Source: CAG-791 sp045130475
GTDB lineage: Bacteria; Bacillota; Clostridia; Lachnospirales; Lachnospiraceae
Direction of reading: 5' to 3'
Assembly: GCA_045130475.1 (NCBI GenBank)
Contig: JBGUPU010000044.1
Span: 1-64,000, forward strand
Length of the DNA: 64,000 bases
Shown: positions 1-7,804 of the stretch, piece by piece
How positions within the stretch are numbered: position 1 is the stretch's first letter
Layout of the letters: each line of letters starts with the position of its first letter
Program-made: the position numbers and the translations under genes
Notes under the pieces: model-generated
Seen by the model: the letters and a program-made list of their open reading frames with translations, nothing else
Told to the model about the DNA's origin: nothing
Databases searched by the model: none

Positions 1-67
1 GCGAAACATCTGATTCGATCTGACAATACCAAATCTGTCCTTATCGGACCGGATTTAGTGCCACATT

Positions 68-88
68 TGTTGTCAAACTGTTGTCAAA
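68..88. other. Possible integrase arm-type repeats (element end)
   Basis: Two perfect copies of the 10-mer TGTTGTCAAA lie at 68-77 and 79-88, 11 bp apart, just beyond the 3' end of lysS. Paired direct repeats one helical turn apart beside the 3' end of a conserved gene are typical of arm-type binding sites of tyrosine integrases. The integrase gene, if any, would lie left of the window, so this is an inference only. Confidence 0.33.
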
Positions 89-103
89 AAGACGGTGAAG
101 GCT

Positions 104-129
104 CAAAAACCCGCGTAGTTATGCGGTTT
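104..129 (-). terminator. Putative lysS terminator
   Basis: On the minus strand a short stem (111-126, CCGC paired with GCGG around an A/T-rich loop) is followed by a run of five T. It overlaps the lysS stop codon at 128-130. The stem is short, so strength is uncertain. Confidence 0.45.
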
Positions 130-1630
130 AATCCTTCAATGTTTTCATTGTGGGAAAGAGCAGGACATCGCGGATTGCCGCGCTGTCGGTCAGGAGCATG
201 GTCAGACGGTCGATGCCGTAGCCGATGCCGCCGGTGGGGGGCATGCCGATCTCCATGGCGTAGAGGAAGTCCTCGTCGGTGTGCTGGGCCTCTTCATCGC
301 CCTGCTCGGACAGAGCATCCTGGGCGGCGAAGCGCTCGCGCTGGTCGATGGGATCGTTGAGCTCGGAGTAGGCGTTGCACATCTCCCAGCCGTTGATGTA
401 GAGCTCGAAGCGCTCGACCTTGGTCGGGTCATCGGGCTTTTTCTTGGTCAGCGGGCTGATCTCGATGGGATGGTCCATGATGAAGGTGGGCTGGATCATC
501 TTATCTTCGCAGAACTCATCGAAGAAGAGGTTGACGATATCGCCCTTCTTGTGACGGTCCTCATACTCGATGTGACGCTCGTCGGCCAGCTTCTTGGCCT
601 CTTCATCGGTGGTGACCTGGTCGAAGTCGATGCCGGTCTCTTCCTTGATGGCGTCGACCATGGTCAGGCGGCGGAAAGGCTTGCCGAGGTCGATCTCGGT
701 GCCGTTGTAGGTGATGGTGGTGGAGCCGCAGACTTCCTGGGCCAGGAAGCGGTACATTTCCTCGGTCAGGTCCATCATGCCGTGGTAGTCGGTGTAGGCC
801 TGGTAGAGCTCCATGAGGGTGAACTCGGGGTTGTGGCGGGTGTCAAGGCCCTCGTTGCGGAAGACGCGGCCGATCTCATAGACTCGCTCGAGACCGCCGA
901 TGATCAGGCGCTTGAGGTAGAGCTCCAGGGAAATGCGGAGCTTGAAGTCTTCGTCGAGCGCATTGAAATGAGTCTCGAAGGGGCGGGCAGCAGCGCCGCC
1001 GGCGTTGGAAACCAGCATGGGAGTCTCGACTTCCATGAAGTCGCGCTCTGCCAGGAAGCGGCGGATGCCGGCGATGATCTTTGAACGCTTGATGAAGACA
1101 TCGCGGGAAGTGTCGCTCATGATCAGGTCGACATAGCGCTGACGATAGCGTGTGTCGGTGTCCTGCAGGCCGTGGAATTTCTCCGGCAGGGGAGTCAGAG
1201 ACTTGGACAGCAGGGTCAGCTCTTTGGCATGAACGGAGATCTCGCCGGTCTTGGTCTTGAAAACAAAGCCCTTGACGCCGATGATATCGCCGATATCCAT
1301 CTTCTTGAAGCCCTTGTAGGGATCCTCACCGATCTCGTCGCGCGCGACGTAAATCTGGATGCGGCCGTCTCTGTCCTGGATGTTGCAGAAAGAGGCCTTG
1401 CCCATGACGCGCTTGAACATCATGCGGCCCGCGATGGAGACATCTTTTCCCTCAAGTTCCTCGAAGTTGTCTCTGATCTGGGCGGTGTGGTGGGTCTGGT
1501 CGTATTTTACGATCACGAAAGGGTCATTGCCTGCAGCCTGCAGCTCTGCCAGCTTGTCGCGGCGGACCTTCTGCAGCTGCGAGACATCCTGGGTCTTCTG
1601 CTGATTCTTCTGCTGATTCTTCTCTGCCAT
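128..1630 (-). CDS. lysS: Lysyl-tRNA synthetase, class II
   Basis: This 500-residue protein charges tRNA-Lys with lysine using ATP in the cytosol. An N-terminal OB-fold anticodon-binding domain covers about residues 55-170, and the class II catalytic domain fills the rest. Visible motifs are FRNEG (about 257-261), the ATP/lysine-binding loop, and the motif 3 segment GIDRL near residue 470. Length matches the bacterial family. A run of NQQK repeats at the extreme N terminus is a short, probably disordered tail. It follows greA at 118 bp on the same strand, a common Firmicute pairing, so the two are probably cotranscribed. No T-box leader is visible in the gap. Confidence 0.97.
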   Translation of the reverse strand: MAEKNQQKNQQKTQDVSQLQKVRRDKLAELQAAGNDPFVIVKYDQTHHTAQIRDNFEELEGKDVSIAGRMMFKRVMGKASFCNIQDRDGRIQIYVARDEIGEDPYKGFKKMDIGDIIGVKGFVFKTKTGEISVHAKELTLLSKSLTPLPEKFHGLQDTDTRYRQRYVDLIMSDTSRDVFIKRSKIIAGIRRFLAERDFMEVETPMLVSNAGGAAARPFETHFNALDEDFKLRISLELYLKRLIIGGLERVYEIGRVFRNEGLDTRHNPEFTLMELYQAYTDYHGMMDLTEEMYRFLAQEVCGSTTITYNGTEIDLGKPFRRLTMVDAIKEETGIDFDQVTTDEEAKKLADERHIEYEDRHKKGDIVNLFFDEFCEDKMIQPTFIMDHPIEISPLTKKKPDDPTKVERFELYINGWEMCNAYSELNDPIDQRERFAAQDALSEQGDEEAQHTDEDFLYAMEIGMPPTGGIGYGIDRLTMLLTDSAAIRDVLLFPTMKTLKD

Positions 1631-1698
1631 TTATAAAACTCCTTTGGTTATATGCGTGCTGTCATCCGCAGTAAGAAGGACTGCGGACAGTCACATAT

Positions 1699-1710
1699 GT
1701 ACATATGTAC
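1699..1710. repeat. 12-bp perfect palindrome in greA-lysS gap
   Basis: GTACATATGTAC is a perfect 12-bp palindrome in the greA-lysS spacer. It could bind a dimeric regulator or be a chance AT-rich palindrome. No other evidence of function is visible. Confidence 0.25.
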
Positions 1711-1748
1711 TGCCTGCACGCTGTGTTTGAAAGACGTTAATTTCCCGG

Positions 1749-2240
1749 TCAGCCCTGGCTGGTCTTGCGGATCTCGCGTACCTCGTACTTGAACTCGCCG
1801 TCAGGAGTCGCAACAGTAACGATATCTCCGACAGCGGCACCGATCAGGGCTTTGCCGACAGGGGACTCATTGGAGATCTTGCCCGCCAGGCTGTTGGACT
1901 CGGTTGAACCGACGATGCTGTACTCTTCCAGCTCGTCTTCTTCCAGGTCTTTGATGACAACCGTGCAGCCGATATTGATGGTATCGGAAGTGACATCCTC
2001 ATCCGCGATGACTTCGACATTTTTGAGGATTTTCTCGAGGACCTCGATGCGGGCCTCAATGTCGCGCTGCTCATCTTTCGCAGCATCGTACTCGGCGTTC
2101 TCGGACAGGTCGCCCTGCTCTCTCGCTTCTTTGATCTTCTGTGCGACTTCCTTACGGCGCACAACCTTCAGCTCATGCAGTTCATCCTCATATCTCTTGA
2201 GGCCTTCGTAAGTCAGAATATTTTTCTTTTCTTCCATCAT
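1749..2240 (-). CDS. greA: Transcription elongation factor GreA
   Basis: GreA stimulates transcript cleavage by stalled RNA polymerase. The 163-residue protein has an N-terminal antiparallel coiled coil (about 10-80) carrying the tip motif DLSENAEYDAAK (about 46-57), whose acidic residues enter the polymerase secondary channel. A C-terminal FKBP-like domain follows (about 85-160). Length is normal for the family. Two ATG codons are adjacent at the start; the second (2237) sits better relative to the AAGG site. A consensus promoter lies at 2357-2386, and the leader holds two stem-loops, so expression may be attenuated. lysS follows downstream. Confidence 0.97.
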   Translation of the reverse strand: MMEEKKNILTYEGLKRYEDELHELKVVRRKEVAQKIKEAREQGDLSENAEYDAAKDEQRDIEARIEVLEKILKNVEVIADEDVTSDTINIGCTVVIKDLEEDELEEYSIVGSTESNSLAGKISNESPVGKALIGAAVGDIVTVATPDGEFKYEVREIRKTSQG

Positions 2241-2300
2241 CGCCTTACCCCGCTTTCGTCTTTATATAGTAATTCAGCGTTTTTATGTTCCAATAAAATA

Positions 2301-2351
2301 CCGGAAGCTTCCGGAATGCCGCATCAGGCCATGGCTGTATAGACATGCGGC
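2301..2351 (-). promoter_or_regulatory. Structured greA leader (possible attenuator)
   Basis: On the minus strand the predicted transcript begins with a hairpin whose arms are GCCGCAT and its complement (2345-2351 with 2318-2324). A second self-complementary element, CCGGAAGCTTCCGG (2301-2314), follows and is itself followed by an A/T-rich stretch. A leader terminator is known for E. coli greA (GraL); any parallel here is inference. Confidence 0.35.
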
Positions 2352-2356
2352 ACAAT

Positions 2357-2386
2357 ATTATATACAGTTTCGGGCTTTTCTGTCAA
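2357..2386 (-). promoter_or_regulatory. greA promoter
   Basis: The minus strand reads TTGACA (2386-2381), an 18-bp spacer, then TATAAT (2362-2357). Both hexamers are perfect. The promoter starts only about 13 bp after the dusB stop codon, so greA can be transcribed independently of dusB. Confidence 0.8.
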
Positions 2387-2398
2387 TCAGAAAGTCTG

Positions 2399-3385
2399 TC
2401 AGGCATAGGGATACTCTTTTTTCATCAGCTGTTCGAGTTCCTCGAGGGTATTGACTTTTACGACCATGTTCCGGACACGGGCTGCAGAAGGAAAACCGGC
2501 GAGATACTTGGCTGCGTGGGCGCGCATTTCACGGATGCCGATCCTCTCCCCCTTGCAGTCACAGAGCATGCGGGCATGGCGCATGAGCATCTGGATGACG
2601 GCGCGTCGGGACGGGCGCTCCGGTGTGGTCCGGTCGGTCAGATAGGCATTGACTTCCCGGAAAATCCAAGGATTTCCCCTGGCGGCACGGGCGATCATGA
2701 CAGCATCGCACCCTGTCTCCTCCATCATGCGGAGGGCAGAGGGTCCGTCCACGATATCCCCGTTTCCAATGACAGGAATATCCAGGGCTTCCTTGACGCG
2801 GGCGATACAGGTCCAGTCCGCTTTTCCGGAGTACATCTGGGCACGGGTCCTGCCGTGGACCGCGACTGCACAGGCGCCTCCCTGCTGTGCCGCAAGGGCA
2901 CACTCAACAGCATTCTCGCTTCCTTCTTCAAATCCGCGTCGGATCTTGACGGTGACGGGACGGCTCGTTCCGGAAACAGCCGAGGCCACAAGCCTTTCGA
3001 TCAGGGCGGGATTTTTCATCAGGGCGGAGCCTTCTCCGTTTGATACGACCTTGTGTACGGGACATCCCATATTGATGTCCAGAATATCAAAAGGCCTGTC
3101 CTCGATCATTTCACAGGCGCGGGCCATGATCTCCGGCTCGCAGCCAAAGAGCTGAAGAGAAACAGGCGCTTCCTCAGGGCTGGTCTCCATTAGTTCCGCA
3201 GTGCGGACATTTTTATAGGTAATCGCTTTCGCGCTGATCATCTCCATGCATACAAGCGAGGCTCCCTGCTCCCGGCACAAAAGCCGGAAAGGCAGGTCGG
3301 AGACGCCGGCCATGGGAGCAAAGATCACTCTTCCGGGGATCTTTGCCTTACCGATCTGAAAAGGGGTATTTCTGTTTTCTGTCAT
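2399..3385 (-). CDS. dusB: tRNA-dihydrouridine synthase, DusB type
   Basis: This flavoenzyme reduces specific uridines of tRNA to dihydrouridine with NAD(P)H. The 328-residue protein starts with the FMN-barrel motif APMAGVSDLPFR, has the catalytic cysteine in NMGCPVHKV, and carries IRRGF, HGRTR and IGNGDI, all typical of the DusB/NifR3 branch. A C-terminal helical domain follows. Its ATG overlaps the stop of the upstream gene in an ATGA junction (3382-3385), which points to translational coupling. No odd residues were noted. Confidence 0.95.
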   Translation of the reverse strand: MTENRNTPFQIGKAKIPGRVIFAPMAGVSDLPFRLLCREQGASLVCMEMISAKAITYKNVRTAELMETSPEEAPVSLQLFGCEPEIMARACEMIEDRPFDILDINMGCPVHKVVSNGEGSALMKNPALIERLVASAVSGTSRPVTVKIRRGFEEGSENAVECALAAQQGGACAVAVHGRTRAQMYSGKADWTCIARVKEALDIPVIGNGDIVDGPSALRMMEETGCDAVMIARAARGNPWIFREVNAYLTDRTTPERPSRRAVIQMLMRHARMLCDCKGERIGIREMRAHAAKYLAGFPSAARVRNMVVKVNTLEELEQLMKKEYPYA

Positions 3386-3795
3386 GAATCTGCTTCTTCC
3401 TCGTAGTCCTCGATCAGGTCCGCCGGGTTCTGGTGCAGGAAGGTCACACGGAAATAAATGGAGAGTGCTTCCAGCATCTCACTCTTTCTGCGGCGGATTT
3501 CCTTGATCAGGAGGCGGGCGCTAATCTCATCATAAAAGAGATCGCTCTCCTCGTGCCGTGTGTCAAACTCGATATGCCCGAAGGGTGTGAAGGAGATGGA
3601 AAAAACACCTCCGCACTCCTCCGTAAAGAGCACACAGATGATATTGAGTTCCTCCTTGATGTTGGTGGGAAGATTATCAAATTTTTTATTAAAATAATAC
3701 TTTTTGTCGTAGGAATTCGCGCCGCAGATCACAATGCGGTACTTGTCCTGTCCGGCGAATTCTTCGTTGTTTTCATTAAAATCAAATGATTCCAT
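3382..3795 (-). CDS. Conserved hypothetical protein upstream of dusB
   Basis: A 137-residue acidic cytosolic protein with no signal peptide or membrane segment. It mixes predicted beta strands (about 20-95) with a long C-terminal helix rich in Arg, Lys and Glu (about 90-125) and a very acidic end. It resembles small proteins found beside dusB in Lachnospiraceae (possibly the DUF6145 group, from memory and unchecked). The stop overlaps the dusB start by 4 bp, so it is probably cotranslated with DusB. Function is unknown. A 4-unit tandem repeat lies just upstream, so its promoter is unclear. Confidence 0.75.
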   Translation of the reverse strand: MESFDFNENNEEFAGQDKYRIVICGANSYDKKYYFNKKFDNLPTNIKEELNIICVLFTEECGGVFSISFTPFGHIEFDTRHEESDLFYDEISARLLIKEIRRRKSEMLEALSIYFRVTFLHQNPADLIEDYEEEADS

Positions 3796-3832
3796 AGAAT
3801 GCTTTCCTGTTGATCAGACTGATTTGCTGTTT

Positions 3833-3904
3833 ACCGGACCGCTATGGCTTACCGGGCCCCTGTGGCTTACCGGACCCCTGTGGCTTGCCGGGCTGCTGTG
3901 GTTT
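3833..3904. repeat. Four tandem 18-bp repeats
   Basis: The unit ACCGGACCCCTGTGGCTT recurs four times with no gap (3833-3850, 3851-3868, 3869-3886, 3887-3904). The middle two are almost identical and the outer two have a few changes. The array fills the 138-bp spacer between birA and the gene upstream of dusB. It could be a variable-number tandem repeat. Confidence 0.85.
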
Positions 3905-3933
3905 CAGGCCGGGCGCAGTGATGCCTGTTTCGA

Positions 3934-4980
3934 TCATACATAGCCCTGAACGCCCCGGACAGAAACTTCGCCGGAGGCGATGGTGCGGACGGGTGATCCG
4001 TCGTCAGGCTGCACAAGGAGCTCTCCCTGCGGATTGATCCCGACAGCAGTTCCCGTAAAGGGGGTGCGGGGGTCTAGAACATGCACGGAGCGGCCTTTGT
4101 TGACGAGGCCTTCTTCGTAAGCATCATGCAGCTTTGAAAAATCCCGGGTCTGTGCAAACAGACCATAGTTTTCTTCAAAGTGGTTCCATGTATAGGCGGT
4201 CAGGGCGGCGCGGTTGATCTTCCTGCCCAGGGCCAGACTGTAGGAAGTCGCGTTGTCTGCGATCTCGGGTGCGAACTCGGTCTGATTGACGTTCAGACCG
4301 ATGCCGATCGTGATCGCGCTGATCTCCCGGTCCTCCATGCGCATCTCTGTGAGGATCCCGCACAGTTTCCTGTAGGGGCCGTCGTTGACAGAGACGACGA
4401 TATCATTGGGCCACTTGATACCGAAGCGGCAGCGGGCAGAGTCAGCTTCAGGCTGTGCGGCTGCAATGTCCAGAGAAGCCTGATAGACGGACAGAGCCAT
4501 GACGACCGTCAGCATGGGGGTGACATCCGGCGGCAGATCCGGTTTGAGGAGAATACTCATGTAGACATTGCCCTCCGCGGGGGAAATCCATGTCCTGCCG
4601 CGGCGGCCCTTGCCGGCAGTCTGGCGGGATGCGGCGATGAGCGTACCATGATGGTAACCCTCTGCGGCAAGCGCAAAAATATCGTCGTTGGTGGATCCTG
4701 TCTCCTCCCGGTAAATAAGGGGACGGCCCGCCCAGGCTGTCGTGAGTTTCGACGAGATCTGTTCCCTGTCAAGGATATCCGCTTCCTCCACCGAAAGGAG
4801 GCGGTAGCCCTTATTGGTCACCGCCTCGATGGGATATCCTTCTTCTTTTAATTTCTGGATATTTTTCCAGACGGCTGTGCGCGACACGCCGAGTATTTCA
4901 CACAGCTCCTGACCGGAGACATAGTCTCCGCTCCCGCTCAGCCGCCTGAGTATTTCCTGTTTTCTGTTCAATGCTGTCAT
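3934..4980 (-). CDS. birA: Biotin-protein ligase / biotin operon repressor
   Basis: The 348-residue enzyme makes biotinyl-AMP and transfers biotin to carboxylase carrier proteins. An N-terminal winged helix (about 5-65, with GVSRTAVWKNIQ) suggests that it also acts as a DNA-binding repressor, as in E. coli and B. subtilis BirA. The catalytic domain follows with the biotin/ATP loop GKGRRGRTW (about 123-131) and the KWPND motif (about 192-196). A C-terminal SH3-like domain ends the protein. Length fits two-domain BirA. No biotin synthesis genes lie nearby. It is 34 bp from argF on the same strand. Confidence 0.95.
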   Translation of the reverse strand: MTALNRKQEILRRLSGSGDYVSGQELCEILGVSRTAVWKNIQKLKEEGYPIEAVTNKGYRLLSVEEADILDREQISSKLTTAWAGRPLIYREETGSTNDDIFALAAEGYHHGTLIAASRQTAGKGRRGRTWISPAEGNVYMSILLKPDLPPDVTPMLTVVMALSVYQASLDIAAAQPEADSARCRFGIKWPNDIVVSVNDGPYRKLCGILTEMRMEDREISAITIGIGLNVNQTEFAPEIADNATSYSLALGRKINRAALTAYTWNHFEENYGLFAQTRDFSKLHDAYEEGLVNKGRSVHVLDPRTPFTGTAVGINPQGELLVQPDDGSPVRTIASGEVSVRGVQGYV

Positions 4981-5014
4981 CCTGTACTATGTTCCTGCAG
5001 AAGGGATACATCTG

Positions 5015-6004
5015 TCAGGCAAGGGTTGCCGCGAGCACAGCCTTGATGGTATGCATGCGGTTCTCCGCCTCCTCAAAGACGCGGGACTGAGGTCCCTCAA
5101 AGACCGCGTCGGTCACTTCCAGTTCGCTCATGCCGAATTTCTCGTGGATCTCCCGGCCGATCGAAGTGCCGAGGTCATGGAATGCGGGGAGGCAGTGCAT
5201 GAAGATAGCGTCTTCCGCAGCAAGTCCCATGAGCTCCTCCGTGACCTGGTAGGGTTTCATCTGCTCAATGCGCTCTGCCCATGCTTCCATGGGCTCGCCC
5301 ATGGATACCCAGACATCCGTGTAGAGGACATCCGCCCCCTCTGCGCCGGCTTTTGCATCCGGCTCAAGGCTGATGCTGCCGCCGGTCTGCGCGGCGATCT
5401 CTTTGCACTGCTTTACAAGGTCCGCATCCGGGAAATAAGCAGGATTCGCGCACAGTGTGATGTGCATGCCGCACTTGGCGCCGGCGACCATCCAGGAATT
5501 GGCCATGTTGTAACGGCAGTCGCCGAAAAAGCTCAGTTTGATCCCTCTGATCCTGCCGAAATGCTCCTGAATGGTCAGAAGATCCGCCAGCATCTGTGTG
5601 GGATGGAATTCATTGGTCAGACCGTTCCAGACAGGGACTTTCGAATACTTTGCCAGATCCTCCACGATCTCCTGTCCGTATCCGCGGTACTCGATGCCGT
5701 CGTACATGCCGGCCAGAACACGTGCGGTGTCCGCGATACTCTCCTTTTTGCCGATCTGGGATCCGCTGGGGTCCAGATAGGTGGCGGACATGCCCAGGTC
5801 GTGTGCCGCGACCTCAAAAGAGCAGCGGGTGCGGGTACTGGTCTTCTCAAAGATCAGGGCTATGTTTTTTCCCTCGCAATAGCGATGGGGAATCCCCTGT
5901 TTCTTCTTTGCTTTGAGATCGGCAGCGAGTTCAACAAGGCTGAAGATCTCTTCGGGAGTAAAATCAAGCAGTTTCAGGAAGTCTCTGTTTTTCAGGTCGA
6001 TCAT
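5015..6004 (-). CDS. argF: Ornithine carbamoyltransferase
   Basis: This 329-residue enzyme makes citrulline from ornithine and carbamoyl phosphate. The carbamoyl-phosphate loop STRTR is at 56-60, HPTQ at 134-137, and the ornithine-side loop HCLPA near 270. The segment DVWVSMGE is also typical. Other arginine genes are absent around it; whether it serves biosynthesis or the arginine deiminase pathway cannot be told from the window. It lies between the SPFH gene (45 bp upstream) and birA, all on the minus strand, so it may be read from an upstream promoter. Confidence 0.96.
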   Translation of the reverse strand: MIDLKNRDFLKLLDFTPEEIFSLVELAADLKAKKKQGIPHRYCEGKNIALIFEKTSTRTRCSFEVAAHDLGMSATYLDPSGSQIGKKESIADTARVLAGMYDGIEYRGYGQEIVEDLAKYSKVPVWNGLTNEFHPTQMLADLLTIQEHFGRIRGIKLSFFGDCRYNMANSWMVAGAKCGMHITLCANPAYFPDADLVKQCKEIAAQTGGSISLEPDAKAGAEGADVLYTDVWVSMGEPMEAWAERIEQMKPYQVTEELMGLAAEDAIFMHCLPAFHDLGTSIGREIHEKFGMSELEVTDAVFEGPQSRVFEEAENRMHTIKAVLAATLA

Positions 6005-6049
6005 TGCAGCGTCCTTTCTATCAGTCTAAGGGCGGGTTGTGTCTTGTTG

Positions 6050-7084
6050 TCATGCCAGGGTCGTGGGATCTCCGACAGACAGGTTTCCGCGGGCGGGCCT
6101 GTTCTGTGCCGGAGCATTTTTCCCGTCGGCTGCCGGTGCAGGTATGCTCTTCTCCACCGCAGCGGATCCTTCCGCGATTCCCTTAAGGGATGCGGCAAGT
6201 CCGGCGATTCCCTGGATCTCGGAAGGGATGATGATCTTGGTCGCCTTGCCGTCCGCCGCCTGGGCAAAGGCCTCGAGGCTCTTGATGGTAAGGACAGCGT
6301 CGTCGGCACCCGCTTCACGGATCATGCGGATACCGTCCGCATTGGCTTCCTGGACCTTGCGGATCGCTTCTGCGCGGCCTTCGGCTTCCTTGAGCATGCG
6401 CTCCTTCTGCGCCTCCGCTGCAAGGATGGTGGCCTGCTTGTCAGCCTCGGCCTGCAGGATCATGGATTCCTTGCGGCCCTCTGCAACGAGGACGGCGGAT
6501 TTCTTCTCACCTTCCGCCTTCAGGATGGATTCACGTCTCTCACGCTCCGCCTTCATCTGCTTCTCCATTGCCTCGCGGATGGCAGCAGGCGGTGTGATGT
6601 TCTTGAGCTCGACGCGGGTGACCTTGATGCCCCAGGGATCGGTGGCAACGTCCAGGGATGAACGCATCCTGGTATTGATGATCTCACGGGAAGTCAGGGT
6701 CTCATCCAGTTCCATATCGCCGATGATATTACGAAGGGTAGTTGCAGTCAGATTCTCGATCGCCATGATAGGGCTCTCTACGCCATAGGTGTAGAGCTTG
6801 GCGTCCGTGATGCGGAAGAAGACGATGGAGTCGATCTGCATAGTGACATTATCCTTTGTGATCACAGGCTGGGGCGGGAAGTCCACGACCTGCTCTTTGA
6901 GGTTGACCCTGCGCACAACGCGGTCGATAAAGGGCACCTTGAAGTGCAGACCCGCCGGCCAGGTATCCATGTAGGTTCCCAGTCTCTCAAGAACATAGGC
7001 ATGTTCCTGCGGAACGATCTTGATGCAGGAAGTTACAATGATCAGCAGAATAAGAACAAGCAAGATAATAAGAATGAATCCCAT
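6050..7084 (-). CDS. SPFH/Band 7 (slipin-type) membrane protein
   Basis: A 344-residue membrane scaffold protein. One hydrophobic segment (about 3-22) anchors the N terminus. The Band 7 domain (about 25-180) contains VPQEHAYVLERLG and FKVPFIDRV. A long charged helix rich in Glu, Ala, Lys and Arg (about 180-265) should form a coiled coil for oligomerisation. The tail is Pro/Ala-rich and probably disordered. The next gene upstream encodes NfeD, the usual partner of this family, and the pair is thought to organise membrane microdomains or guard membrane proteases such as FtsH. The start has a good AAGGAGG site eight bases upstream. Confidence 0.93.
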   Translation of the reverse strand: MGFILIILLVLILLIIVTSCIKIVPQEHAYVLERLGTYMDTWPAGLHFKVPFIDRVVRRVNLKEQVVDFPPQPVITKDNVTMQIDSIVFFRITDAKLYTYGVESPIMAIENLTATTLRNIIGDMELDETLTSREIINTRMRSSLDVATDPWGIKVTRVELKNITPPAAIREAMEKQMKAERERRESILKAEGEKKSAVLVAEGRKESMILQAEADKQATILAAEAQKERMLKEAEGRAEAIRKVQEANADGIRMIREAGADDAVLTIKSLEAFAQAADGKATKIIIPSEIQGIAGLAASLKGIAEGSAAVEKSIPAPAADGKNAPAQNRPARGNLSVGDPTTLA

Positions 7085-7172
7085 AATTAATCCTCCTTAT
7101 AATTGTTTCCTTCTGTCTGTTAGAGACAGTGCTGTAACAAGTCACGCAATGCCGGCTGGCAGCCGGCCTGTT

Positions 7173-7610
7173 TCAGGCAATCTTTTTCCCGACGATCAGT
7201 TTGACGCCCTGGATGGAGCGGATCATGGCGATCTCACCCTCTTCAATGATCTGGTCATTGTCAACAGATCTCGCAGTCCAGTACTGACCGCCCACCTGTA
7301 CCTCGCCGGTTCCCCGCAGGTTGTCGATCTTTTCCGTCACGAGCACTTCCTGCCCGATCATCCGGTCCAGGCTTGTCGCGCCGCGTCCTTTTTTCATATA
7401 TTTGAGGACAAGCGGTCTGGTGACAAGCAGAAGGATCAGCGATACGGCGGCAAAGACACCCGTCTGCAGCCAGACCGGCGCACCCAGGAATGCCAGGATC
7501 AGGGCGGCAACCGCACCCCCTGCAAACCAGATCGTCGTCAGCCCTGCAGTCAGAGCCTCGATCGCCAGTAAAGCGGCCGTCAACAGCAGCCATGTATAAA
7601 TAGCATTCAT
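7173..7610 (-). CDS. NfeD-family membrane protein
   Basis: A 145-residue protein with about three hydrophobic segments (roughly 5-25, 28-48, 50-70) followed by a C-terminal OB-fold domain (about 80-140). The OB-fold holds the family-like stretch IGQEVLVTEKIDNLRGTGEVQVGGQYW. This is the short NfeD form without the serine-protease domain. It is the first gene of a pair with the downstream SPFH protein, 88 bp away, and the two are expected to interact at the membrane. A candidate promoter is at 7671-7699. Confidence 0.9.
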   Translation of the reverse strand: MNAIYTWLLLTAALLAIEALTAGLTTIWFAGGAVAALILAFLGAPVWLQTGVFAAVSLILLLVTRPLVLKYMKKGRGATSLDRMIGQEVLVTEKIDNLRGTGEVQVGGQYWTARSVDNDQIIEEGEIAMIRSIQGVKLIVGKKIA

Positions 7611-7670
7611 GTTCTGCCTCCTATCTGAGGAGAAATTTTCAGATAACTGCCCGCTTTCGCGAACGACTAA

Positions 7671-7699
7671 ATAGTAGCACAGGTTTTACTGCGCCTCAA
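7671..7699 (-). promoter_or_regulatory. Candidate nfeD promoter
   Basis: The minus strand has TTGAGG (7699-7694), a 17-bp spacer and TACTAT (7676-7671). The -35 box is imperfect. Confidence 0.4.
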
Positions 7700-7804
7700 T
7701 GAACAATTCATTAAACAATTGTGAATTACGCTCGTGCAATGATCCATGCACAGACATATCAAAAGGCGGGCGCTCCGAACTTGTCCGTAAGCAAGGGGCA
7801 GAAG

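Noticed and set aside
1631..1748. T-box leader for lysS
   Set aside because: The spacer is 118 bp and lacks the T-box sequence and terminator; lysS appears to be read with greA.
3734..3943. Plus-strand ORF with repeated TGPLWL peptides
   Set aside because: It is only the tandem DNA repeat read in one frame and partly overlaps the neighbouring gene antisense.
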